A program made the position numbers and the translations under genes. Of a stretch of DNA of 64,000 bases, positions 16,136-23,069 are shown one piece after another. Location: contig JBMHCT010000011.1 of the NCBI GenBank assembly GCA_049889775.1, positions 310,001-374,000 of the forward strand, read 5' to 3'. Position 1 is the first letter of the stretch. Each line of letters opens with the position of its first letter. Below the pieces are notes generated by a model that saw nothing but the letters and a program-made list of their open reading frames with translations, had not been told where the DNA came from and ran no database searches. This DNA is from Jejuia sp049889775 (lineage in GTDB: Bacteria > Bacteroidota > Bacteroidia > Flavobacteriales > Flavobacteriaceae).

Positions 16136-17596
16136 TTACCGTAAACCAGCAATTTTATCATCTTCTAAAATTGCAGCAGTTTCTGATTGTACTTTTTTCA
16201 AAATATCCTGAATATCATCTTCAAGTGAGATTTTTCCATCTGAAAGCATATTTAAAATAGCTTTATCCTGAGCCCTTCCTTTAAGCATAGCTTCGCGATA
16301 GCCAATATGTTCATTAAAGGTAACTAAACTATATTTAGATAAATAATCCTCTGGAAATGCTGCCTCCAAAGCCATTTCAATTTTTCGCTTTTCCTGAAAA
16401 ATAGGATTAGCCACATGGTCTTTCATTTCATGAAAATTATCTATGGCCAAATCTGCAATGGCATCTGTGTCTTTCTTTCTCGTTTTCTCATATTCAGAAA
16501 ATACGGTTTCCCAATCGCCTTCATGTTTATCTAAAATCGCATCAAATTCTACCACATCCTCAAAAGACGCATTCATACCTTGACCGTAAAAAGGAACAAT
16601 CGCGTGAGCCGCATCTCCCATTAAAAGTGTATTACCCTTATAATGCCATGGTGAACATTTTATGGTGCCTAAAGGTGCTGTTGGATTGGTAAAGTAATCG
16701 TCTAAAAGGTTTGGCATTACCGCTAAAGCATCGGGGAACTCCTTTTGAAAGAATTCTAAAACACGCTCTTCATCAGTTAAATTATTGAAGTTGTAATCAC
16801 CTTCGTCATAACTTAAAAAGAGTGTCACGGTAAAACTACCATCCAAATTTGGTAATGCAATCAACATAAAACTCCCACGAGGCCAAATATGAAGGGCATT
16901 TTTATGGATTTTGTAATCCCCATTTTCCTTTGGTAAAATAGTGAGCTCCTTGTAGCCGTGAGTTAGGTAGTTTTGCGAAAAACTAAACAGAAATGTTTTA
17001 CCGAAATAATAGCTTTTTCGCAAAGCGGAACCTGCGCCGTCTGTAGCAATTATTACGTCTGCGTCCTCAACAAATTCGTCTTTGGTGTGATAATCTTTAA
17101 AAAGAGCAGTTGTGTTTTGAAAGTCTACCGATTTACATTTTTTATTGAAATAGATGTTGACGTTATCGTGTTTTTCTGCTTCATCTAGAAGTAGAGCATT
17201 CAGTCCTCCACGCGAAATAGAATTGATATACTCATAATCTCTTCCGCTATAATTGGATTGAAAAGTATTTCCATGCGCATCATGTATCATGCGCCCGTGC
17301 ATCGGAATACACAATTGTTTTACTTTTTCTTCAATACCGACTAAATTCATACCCTTATTACCACGATCAGAAAACGCTAAGTTTATAGAACGACCAGCAC
17401 TTATATCTACTTTTCGCAAATCTGGGCGCATTTCGTAAACATTAACGTTGTAACCGCGTTGTCCCAATCGTAAGGCCAGAAGGCTACCACAAAGTCCTGC
17501 TCCTATGATGAGTATGTTTTGAGTCGCAGCCCCATCTAAATCTTCCCCATGAGGGAAGACTTTCTTACTCTTGCTCTTAATTTTCTTTTCACTCAT
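16136..17596 (-). CDS. kmo: kynurenine 3-monooxygenase with repeat-derived N-terminal extension
   Basis: A 486-residue FAD-dependent hydroxylase converting kynurenine to 3-hydroxykynurenine. The FAD motif ILIIGAGLCGSLLALRLG begins at about residue 28, followed by YEMRPDLR and SAGRSINLAFSDRG. The second FAD motif is LLMGDAAHAIVPFYGQGMNA. Family members usually begin within a few residues of the FAD motif. Here 27 extra residues include FPHGEDLDGAA, encoded by a palindromic repeat (17528-17560) that also occurs at 17651 and 24235. The gene follows kynureninase by 40 bp. No other in-frame start fits better. Confidence 0.95.
   Translation of the reverse strand: MSEKKIKSKSKKVFPHGEDLDGAATQNILIIGAGLCGSLLALRLGQRGYNVNVYEMRPDLRKVDISAGRSINLAFSDRGNKGMNLVGIEEKVKQLCIPMHGRMIHDAHGNTFQSNYSGRDYEYINSISRGGLNALLLDEAEKHDNVNIYFNKKCKSVDFQNTTALFKDYHTKDEFVEDADVIIATDGAGSALRKSYYFGKTFLFSFSQNYLTHGYKELTILPKENGDYKIHKNALHIWPRGSFMLIALPNLDGSFTVTLFLSYDEGDYNFNNLTDEERVLEFFQKEFPDALAVMPNLLDDYFTNPTAPLGTIKCSPWHYKGNTLLMGDAAHAIVPFYGQGMNASFEDVVEFDAILDKHEGDWETVFSEYEKTRKKDTDAIADLAIDNFHEMKDHVANPIFQEKRKIEMALEAAFPEDYLSKYSLVTFNEHIGYREAMLKGRAQDKAILNMLSDGKISLEDDIQDILKKVQSETAAILEDDKIAGLR
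17528..17560 (-). repeat. palindromic repeat inside the kmo coding sequence
   Basis: In reverse complement: TCTTCCC-TCAT-GGGGAAGA then TTTAGATGGGGCT. The same plan (short stem, then TTAGG-GGGGCT tail) is seen at 17651-17682 and 24235-24265. It keeps the kmo frame open. Confidence 0.65.
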
Positions 17597-17600
17597 GGTT

Positions 17601-17627
17601 TGTCATCCTGAACTTGTTTCAGGATCT
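17601..17627 (+). repeat. short interspersed palindromic element
   Basis: TGTCATCCTGAAC...TTTCAGGATCT, with arms ATCCTGAA/TTCAGGAT. It fills most of the 40-bp gap between kynureninase and kmo and is related to the pair at 14592-14674. Confidence 0.7.
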
Positions 17628-17636
17628 CATTTATTT

Positions 17637-18935
17637 TTAACTCGTTTCAGTTCCCTCTCCTTTGGAGAGGGTTAGGGAGAGGCCTATTTTTTTAACTAGT
17701 TTGTGCACATCTTCAAACGAATTATAAAGCGGTACAGGTGCGCAACGAATTACATCTGGCTCTCTCCAATCGCTAATCACACCTACTTCTGTTAATTTAC
17801 GATGAAGCGATTTATCAGCATTTTTAACTTGTATTGACAACTGACAACCGCGTTCCTTGGGATTACTTGGTGTAATAATTCTAATGATGTCGTCACCCAA
17901 TTCTTTCAATAAAAATTCAAAATATCCTGTTAATTTTTTAGATTTTTCCGCAAGTGCATCCATCCCAACTTGGGCAAATACATCTAAGGAGGCTTTAATA
18001 GCCGCCATGGATAAAATGGGAGGATTACTTAACTGCCAACCTTCAGCTCCAGGTAATTGATCAAACTCACCTCGCATGTTAAAACGCGTGTTTTTGTTAT
18101 GGCTCCACCAACCAGCAAATCGGTTGAGGTCTTTTCGGTACGCATGCCGCTCGTGAACAAAACAGCCAGCTAAACTTCCAGGGCCTGAATTCAAATATTT
18201 ATAGGTACACCAGGCAGCGAAATCTGCTCCTGAGTTATGTAAATTTAGTTGGACATTTCCAGCGCCATGTGCGCAATCAAACCCGACTATGCAACCATGT
18301 TGATGACCAAGTTTCGTAATACGTTTCAGGTCAAAAAACTGCCCAGTATAATAATTTACGCCACCAATCATGATTAAAGCAATTTCTTCACCTTGTTCAT
18401 TTAAAATGTCTTCCAGCTCTTCATAACGTAACAGTTCTTCACCTTCTCTTGGTTTCCAAAGCACTAATCCCTCTTGGTGGTCATACCCATGATGGCGCAA
18501 TTGCGACTCCACTGCATATTTGTCCGAAGGAAAAGCATCACTTTCAATCAATATTTTATAACGAGATGAAGTTGGTTGATAAAATGAAACCATCATAAAA
18601 TGTAGGTTAGCTGTTAGCGTGTTCATCACCACCACTTCTATAGGTTTGGCACCAACAATATCGGCCATTTGTTCCGTCAGAAACTCGTGATATTTCAGCC
18701 ATGGATTTTTGGCTTCAAAATGCCCTTCAACACCCAAATTAGCCCAATCTTCAAGTTCCTGATTTATATAGGATTTAGTCGTTTTTGGTTGTAATCCCAA
18801 TGAATTACCCGTCATATAAATCACCTCATTTCCATGTTCATCTTTAGGAATATGAAATTGTTTTCGATAAGATTTTAAAGTATCATTTTGGTCTTGTTCT
18901 AAAGCATAATCAAGACCTAATTTATAATCGGACAA
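17637..18935 (-). CDS. kynU: kynureninase
   Basis: A PLP-dependent hydrolase cleaving (3-hydroxy)kynurenine to (hydroxy)anthranilate and alanine. It has the entry motif YMTGNSLGLQP, aspartate in FDCAHGAGN, and the PLP lysine in WCTYKYLNSGPGS. I chose TTG at 18935 (SDYKLGLDYAL next, 432 residues). It matches usual family starts and lies about 17 nt after the transcript start predicted from a -7 box at 18959-18966. The ATG at 19016 is upstream of that box and would add an untypical hydrophobic leader. The last 15 residues (GLSLTLSKGEGTETS) come from a palindromic repeat. Confidence 0.93.
   Translation of the reverse strand: MSDYKLGLDYALEQDQNDTLKSYRKQFHIPKDEHGNEVIYMTGNSLGLQPKTTKSYINQELEDWANLGVEGHFEAKNPWLKYHEFLTEQMADIVGAKPIEVVVMNTLTANLHFMMVSFYQPTSSRYKILIESDAFPSDKYAVESQLRHHGYDHQEGLVLWKPREGEELLRYEELEDILNEQGEEIALIMIGGVNYYTGQFFDLKRITKLGHQHGCIVGFDCAHGAGNVQLNLHNSGADFAAWCTYKYLNSGPGSLAGCFVHERHAYRKDLNRFAGWWSHNKNTRFNMRGEFDQLPGAEGWQLSNPPILSMAAIKASLDVFAQVGMDALAEKSKKLTGYFEFLLKELGDDIIRIITPSNPKERGCQLSIQVKNADKSLHRKLTEVGVISDWREPDVIRCAPVPLYNSFEDVHKLVKKIGLSLTLSKGEGTETS
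17651..17682 (+). repeat. palindromic repeat forming the 3' end of kynureninase
   Basis: TTCCCTCTCC-TTT-GGAGAGGG then TTAGGGAGAGG. It encodes the final residues of kynureninase on the opposite strand. Related copies lie at 17528-17560 and 24235-24265. Confidence 0.7.
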
Positions 18936-18958
18936 TGGATTTTGTTTTCGGTTTCTAA

Positions 18959-18966
18959 CAAAAATA
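18959..18966 (-). promoter_or_regulatory. -7 box of the kynurenine operon
   Basis: On the minus strand TATTTTTG is a perfect TAnnTTTG match. No TTG at ideal spacing was found upstream. It supports the TTG start at 18935. Confidence 0.45.
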
Positions 18967-19051
18967 AACAATATAACTTTAGAATTAAAGCTTAGAACTC
19001 TAGATGAAAAACGCACGGAAAATTTTGTATCTTTAAATGAAACTAAAAGCT

Positions 19052-19471
19052 ATGGGGAAAATAAAAGAATATTCAAACGGAGAAACCACGGTGGTTTGGG
19101 AAGCTGAAAAGTGCATTCATTCTGCTATTTGTGCTAAAGGATTGCCAAAGGTGTTCCGACCACGATTACGGCCTTGGATTAAACTGGATGAAGCAGAAAC
19201 GGAAGCCATCATAAATCAAGTAAAACAGTGTCCTTCGGGTGCTTTGAGTTACTATATGAATGATGAAAAGGATCAATCTTCGCAGACCATGGAAACTAAA
19301 GTAGAAGTGCTTGAAAATGGGCCACTTCTCGTTTATGGTACTTTAAATGTAGTGGCAAAGGATGGTTCTTCAGAAACAAAAAATAAAACAACGGCTTTTT
19401 GTAGATGTGGCGAGTCTGCTAATAAACCTTATTGCGATGGTGCACACGTGAAGGCTGAATTTAAAGGTTAA
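19052..19471 (+). CDS. Fer4_19 / CDGSH iron-sulfur fusion protein
   Basis: A 139-residue protein from the ATG at 19052. Residues about 1-65 are a divergent mono-cluster ferredoxin-like domain (Fer4_19/YjdI type: EKCIHSAICAKGLP ... VKQCPSGALSY). Residues about 85-135 hold a CDGSH 2Fe-2S motif (CRCGESANKPYCDGAH, C-x-C...C-x3-H, as in mitoNEET). Likely a small soluble electron carrier or cluster donor. It is divergent from the kynurenine operon. TATCTTTA at 19028-19035 is a near -7 box and makes the ATG at 19037 too close to the transcript start, hence the second ATG. Confidence 0.88.
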   Translation: MGKIKEYSNGETTVVWEAEKCIHSAICAKGLPKVFRPRLRPWIKLDEAETEAIINQVKQCPSGALSYYMNDEKDQSSQTMETKVEVLENGPLLVYGTLNVVAKDGSSETKNKTTAFCRCGESANKPYCDGAHVKAEFKG

Positions 19472-19494
19472 TCAAAGAGTTTCTTAGAAAAGAT

Positions 19495-19526
19495 AAAGCG
19501 CTTCAATATTAATATTGAAGCGCTTT
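19495..19526. repeat. perfect 32-bp palindrome
   Basis: AAAGCGCTTCAATATT directly joined to its exact complement AATATTGAAGCGCTTT with no loop spacer. It lies 23 bp after the Fer4_19/CDGSH stop and is not followed by a T-run. It could be a terminator-like hairpin or a dimer-binding site. Confidence 0.9.
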
Positions 19527-19609
19527 GGATATATATAGACGCGTATGCGGAAAAAACTATTTATTGTATTTACGAATTTGGTCGTACTTTAGATGTTTTA
19601 CTTACAACA

Positions 19610-20410
19610 ATGAATCAACAAAATTCTTTTTTCGAAACCAATAAAGCTACTTGGAATGAAAAAGTAAAAGTGCATTCCCAAAGTGACATGTACGCTATGG
19701 AAGCTTTTAAAAAAGGAAAATCTTCTTTAATGCCTTACGAACTGGAGGCTTTGGGTGATGTTTCAGGGAAGTCGTTGTTGCATTTACAGTGCCATTTTGG
19801 GCAAGATACACTGAGTTGGAGTAGGCTAGGAGCGAAGTGTACTGGTGTGGATTTAAGCGATGAAGGTATCAAAGTTGCCAAACAATTAAATGAAGAATTA
19901 GGGCTGGATGCTGAATTTATATGCTGTAATGTTTTGGATACTTCAGAGTATGTAAAAGAACAATTTGATATTGTTTTTACAAGTTATGGTGTCATCGGTT
20001 GGTTGCCCGATTTAAAACCTTGGGGTAAGATGATTGCTGAACGTTTAAAATCTGGAGGAACTTTTTTTATGGCAGAATTTCACCCAATTGTTTGGATGTT
20101 TGATTATTTAGAGGAAAAACCAATTATGAAATATGGCTATATGCAAGACGAAGTAATTTATGAAGAATATGAAGGTACTTATGCAGATGAAGACTCAAAA
20201 ATGGTAAGTAGAGAATATGGTTGGAATCACGGTTTGGGTGAAGTGGTTTCCGCCTTAACAGAAGCTGGTTTACGTATTGAATATTTAAAAGAATATGATG
20301 AAAGCCCTTATGATGTATTGCCAAATTTAATAAAGGCAGAGTCTGGAATGTATGTGACTAAAGATAAACTATATCCTTTGATTTTTTGTTTGAAGGCGGT
20401 GATGGTTTAG
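19610..20410 (+). CDS. class I SAM-dependent methyltransferase
   Basis: A 266-residue protein. It has motif I in LLHLQCHFGQDTLSWSRLGA (about residues 56-75, the E/DxGxGxG variant HLQCHFGQD), the acidic loop GVDLSDEGI, and motif-IV-like FDIVFTSYGVIGWL. Methyltransf_11/25-type fold; the substrate is not evident. Cytosolic, no signal peptide. It ends 51 bp before the first cassette boundary (20462) and is on the opposite strand to the cassette genes, so it appears to be resident chromosome. Confidence 0.88.
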   Translation: MNQQNSFFETNKATWNEKVKVHSQSDMYAMEAFKKGKSSLMPYELEALGDVSGKSLLHLQCHFGQDTLSWSRLGAKCTGVDLSDEGIKVAKQLNEELGLDAEFICCNVLDTSEYVKEQFDIVFTSYGVIGWLPDLKPWGKMIAERLKSGGTFFMAEFHPIVWMFDYLEEKPIMKYGYMQDEVIYEEYEGTYADEDSKMVSREYGWNHGLGEVVSALTEAGLRIEYLKEYDESPYDVLPNLIKAESGMYVTKDKLYPLIFCLKAVMV

Positions 20411-20447
20411 GGTTGGGTTTTTGGAATAGGAATGATTTGTTTTTATT

Positions 20448-20468
20448 TGTTATATACGCATGTTAGGC
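20448..20468 (-). repeat. cassette boundary with attC-like half site (left)
   Basis: On the minus strand: GCCTAAC, two bases, GCGTATATAAC. GCCTAAC fits RYYYAAC. Its complement GTTAGGC (20462-20468) fits GTTRRRY and is followed by AAAGTTA, mirroring GTTAGGCAAAATTA at the other end of unit 1. No second half (R') was found downstream on this strand, so the site is partial or diverged. Confidence 0.55.
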
Positions 20469-20484
20469 AAAGTTATTTTTAATT

Positions 20485-21354
20485 TCATTCTTTATTCGAT
20501 TCGTAAAGGGCTACAAAGTCAGATTCTTTCAATATTCTAATGCTATGTCCATTAGTTTTCAATTCCTCGGCTTTTAGATGTTTCGAGCTTTTTTTCTTTC
20601 CCGAAAGTCTACTTATATCTTGGTCTCCAACTACTAAAAGTGTTGTTTTCTTTGAAACACTGTTCACAACTTTACATCCAATTTCAGATGCAAGTAGAGA
20701 AGCTTCTCTTCTTGGAATTTGAAGTGAACCTGTAAATACTAAAATTTCTCCGAATAGATTTCCATCTGGATTTCCGTCTTGAGAAATGGATTTGCTGTAA
20801 GTTTTGGCATTTGACAAAATAGGATTGTTAACTCTTACAAGCCAATCATCGATATTATTTTCTTTCTCCTTTATTGCAGAAATTAAAATGTGTGCTGATG
20901 CTTTTGCATCCTCTAAAGCATCGTGATGATTAAAAGAATAACCCAATTTTTTACAAACATTCGCAAGTCCATATCCTTTGTATGCGAATTCATTCCAACA
21001 TCTTCGAGAAACTTTGGCTGTGTCAATCCATTTGTTTTGAATAGAAGGAAGTCCATATTTTGCGCAAGTTCGATTTATTGAAACTCGGTCGAAATGTGTG
21101 TGGCAAACACAAATATAATTTTCTAAATTTTGTTTTAGAAATTCGTATATCTCTGGGAATTTTGGACTTTCAACAACATCGTCTTCTGTGATATTGTGGA
21201 TTGATTCATTCCAAAAGTCAAAGTAATCTTCTGGATTTAAAAAGCTTGACCATTCTTTTTTTATTTGACCATTTTCGTAAATAACAAATCCAATTTGGCA
21301 AATTGATGCCATATCAGAATTAGCTGTTTCAACGTCAATAGCCAAAAAGTCCAT
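20485..21354 (-). CDS. DEDDh 3'-5' exonuclease with C-terminal BRCT domain
   Basis: A 289-residue protein. Residues 1-165 form a DnaQ-type exonuclease with all signature sites: D7-x-E9 in AIDVET, D in CHTHFD, and H-x4-D in HHDALEDA. Residues about 195-285 form a BRCT domain (GEILVFTGSLQIPRREASLL, SKKTTLLVVG, KHLKAEEL). Exonuclease plus BRCT suggests nucleic-acid repair or proofreading at nicks or breaks. It shares a one-base overlap (TAATG) with the upstream 123-residue gene, and both lie inside cassette unit 1. No signal peptide. Confidence 0.92.
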   Translation of the reverse strand: MDFLAIDVETANSDMASICQIGFVIYENGQIKKEWSSFLNPEDYFDFWNESIHNITEDDVVESPKFPEIYEFLKQNLENYICVCHTHFDRVSINRTCAKYGLPSIQNKWIDTAKVSRRCWNEFAYKGYGLANVCKKLGYSFNHHDALEDAKASAHILISAIKEKENNIDDWLVRVNNPILSNAKTYSKSISQDGNPDGNLFGEILVFTGSLQIPRREASLLASEIGCKVVNSVSKKTTLLVVGDQDISRLSGKKKSSKHLKAEELKTNGHSIRILKESDFVALYESNKE

Positions 21355-21725
21355 TAGAAAGGGTTTTTTAGTTTTTCCAAGTCCATTGTAAATGTTACTG
21401 TTACTCCGGTTTTGGAACAGGTCAAAACCATTTCCTCATCCATATTTATGTTCAAGTCTTCTCCACGAAGTGCTTGCCATTTGGCTATGTAATTCAGAGC
21501 TCCAATTTTTTCTTTTTTCTTTAAGGCTTTTTCCACTCCACCTTTATAACCAAGAACTGGTAATTCTCCTCTTTTAGCCTTTTCAGCCAATTCAGGTTCT
21601 TTGATAGCTAAAGCTCTACCAACTTCATAATTTTTAATCAAGCCTTTATCTTCTCGTCTCCAAGTTTCTTCCCAAGTCAAATTCTCTCTATCAGGTTCAG
21701 AAAAGCTTCTGTATATTCTTGTCAT
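21354..21725 (-). CDS. uncharacterised 123-residue protein paired with the exonuclease
   Basis: Not recognised. A soluble, charged protein. The N-terminal half is rich in K/E (EELAEKAKRGELPVLGYKG-like surface helices), and there is a short beta-rich C-terminus (EMVLTCSKTGVTVTFTMDLE). No membrane segment. It is translationally coupled to the exonuclease-BRCT gene through a TAATG overlap, and its ATG lies only 20 bp inside the unit-1 boundary core, as in integron cassettes. Function could be tied to the exonuclease, but nothing in the sequence proves it. Confidence 0.8.
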   Translation of the reverse strand: MTRIYRSFSEPDRENLTWEETWRREDKGLIKNYEVGRALAIKEPELAEKAKRGELPVLGYKGGVEKALKKKEKIGALNYIAKWQALRGEDLNINMDEEMVLTCSKTGVTVTFTMDLEKLKNPF

Positions 21726-21744
21726 TGTTGTTGGTTTTAATTTT

Positions 21745-21875
21745 GCCTAACGGTCTCGGCTATGAGTAGTTGCGTGGGTTAGCACTTAACTTTGCAAGTA
21801 CACACCAAACTGAAAATCCGCAAGGATTTTCAGAAGTAGGCGAGAACAAGCAATTACTTATAGCCATTGTTGTGT
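21745..21875 (-). repeat. attC-like recombination site between two gene cassettes
   Basis: 131 bp bounded by GCCTAAC (21745-21751) and GTTGTGT (21869-21875). Inside, GGCTATGAGTAGTTGC pairs imperfectly with GCAATTACTTATAGCC. The centre is a perfect hairpin, CTGAAAATCC-GCAA-GGATTTTCAG (21810-21833). Size, terminal cores, inner inverted arms and variable central stem match integron attC architecture. Each core is complementary to the core at the far end of the adjoining unit rather than to the other core of this site, as expected after cassette insertion. Confidence 0.7.
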
Positions 21876-21884
21876 AACGTTTTT

Positions 21885-22271
21885 TTAGATTATTAATTTG
21901 TATTTTCCTTTTATTCTTGAATTGTAAAATTTGCCAAATGAATCCGCTTTTTTAAATTCATTCCAAAGTTCAATCGGTACATTCGTATGGATATATGTTC
22001 TTTTCTTTGTTGATAAAAGTAAAAATCCGTATTGTTTGTCACAAGAACGAAATTCAGCTCCTAAAATCCAAGAACTTTTGGAAGTGTTACAATTATCTAA
22101 AAGTCTAAAATCCGCTGATTTTATTTCTTTTAATGCAGATTCGTAAGTTGAAAAATCTGAGTTCAGTTCTTTACAATCTTGCCCTTGACAAGAGAAAGTC
22201 AAACCAAAGATTAAATAAGCAAATAAGCTCGTTCTTAAATTAAAAATATTTATCAAGAAATAATTCTGCAT
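21885..22271 (-). CDS. exported KTSC-domain protein, probable lipoprotein
   Basis: A 128-residue protein. An N-terminal hydrophobic region ends in LTFSCQG, a good lipobox (C28), so it is probably lipidated. The C-terminal half (about residues 66-126) resembles the KTSC domain: SSWILGAEF, YGFLLLSTKKRTYIHTNVP, ADSFGKFYNSRIKGKY. KTSC domains are small and of unknown biochemical role. It is the last gene of cassette unit 2, overlaps the preceding gene by 32 bp, and its stop lies 9 bp from the attC-like site. The start is uncertain by a few codons. Confidence 0.8.
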   Translation of the reverse strand: MQNYFLINIFNLRTSLFAYLIFGLTFSCQGQDCKELNSDFSTYESALKEIKSADFRLLDNCNTSKSSWILGAEFRSCDKQYGFLLLSTKKRTYIHTNVPIELWNEFKKADSFGKFYNSRIKGKYKLII

Positions 22272-22683
22272 CTATATAACCGTGTTTTTTCGATAATTTT
22301 AAAATTTTCTTTGCCTTCGATTTGTACTTTTTCTTTCCAATTTCTTTCCATAAAGCGTAGTAAGAAACTCCAGCTATATATTCAAATTCGGCATCGTACC
22401 AACCCAATTTATTTGACCCTTCGTAGTAGTAAACACATTTTGAAAAATTTTTGGAATTATAAGCGTTAACTGCATTAGTTTTAGCTTGATTAAAAGCTCC
22501 AATAGTCCTTTGTCTCCTTTGTTCAGCTAACTGTCTGTTTTTCGCTGCTATTTCTGCATTTCTTTGCAAAGCATCACTTATTCCATCATTTTTAATTGGT
22601 TTTAGCTGTTTATAAGCTGCTCCGTTTTGCGAAAAACAAACAATACTAAATAAAAGTCCGAGTGTTAAAAGTATTTGTTTCAT
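22240..22683 (-). CDS. exported helical protein of unknown function
   Basis: A 147-residue protein with signal peptide MKQILLTLGLLFSIVCFSQ. A charged helical stretch follows (DALQRNAEIAAKNRQLAEQR), then a C-terminal section resembling two TPR/Sel1-type helical hairpins (YYYEGSNKLGWYDAEFEYIA ... YIDAELFL). No catalytic motif. It is the middle gene of cassette unit 2, 9 bp after the first gene, and overlaps the next. Possibly a periplasmic scaffold; not recognised by family name. Confidence 0.8.
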   Translation of the reverse strand: MKQILLTLGLLFSIVCFSQNGAAYKQLKPIKNDGISDALQRNAEIAAKNRQLAEQRRQRTIGAFNQAKTNAVNAYNSKNFSKCVYYYEGSNKLGWYDAEFEYIAGVSYYALWKEIGKKKYKSKAKKILKLSKKHGYIDAELFLDKYF

Positions 22684-22692
22684 AGTCTAATA

Positions 22693-23043
22693 TTATTCAA
22701 GTTTATATACTGTGGCAGAATAGTAATCAACTTTCATTATACATTCTGTTGAATATCCTGCATACCCAAAATACCCGTTAAACTTTACATAAAGATTGGT
22801 GTCTTTTATTTCGTAAAGGTCTCCATCTCCATCAGTCAATTCAATTTTATAGTCTCCTTTGTCAACTTTGGTTTTAACATAGATATATTCAATTTCATCG
22901 CCATCTTCATCTAAAGTTCCATAGTCTAATTCTACTTTTTTGTAAAAGTCATCAACTGTATAACTGTCCAAGTCTTCCAGATTTTGTCCGAATGAAAGAT
23001 TTGAAATTATTACGAAAATCAGTAATGTAAGTAGTTTTTTCAT
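22693..23043 (-). CDS. small exported acidic protein of unknown function
   Basis: A 116-residue protein with a clear signal peptide (MKKLLTLLIFVIISNLSFGQ). The mature acidic, beta-rich protein is full of D/E/Y (LDEDGDEIEYIYVK, KIELTDGDGDLYEIK). The ATG at 23043 is preferred over one at 23064 because the signal peptide begins there. It is the first gene of cassette unit 2, starting about 33 bp inside the GTTGTGT core. No family recognised. Confidence 0.8.
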   Translation of the reverse strand: MKKLLTLLIFVIISNLSFGQNLEDLDSYTVDDFYKKVELDYGTLDEDGDEIEYIYVKTKVDKGDYKIELTDGDGDLYEIKDTNLYVKFNGYFGYAGYSTECIMKVDYYSATVYKLE

Positions 23044-23069
23044 ATTTTTCGGGATTTTTGTCAAATGTT

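Noticed and set aside
19610..20410. Methyltransferase as a member of the cassette array
   Set aside because: Opposite strand to the cassette genes and no core site found on its 5' side.
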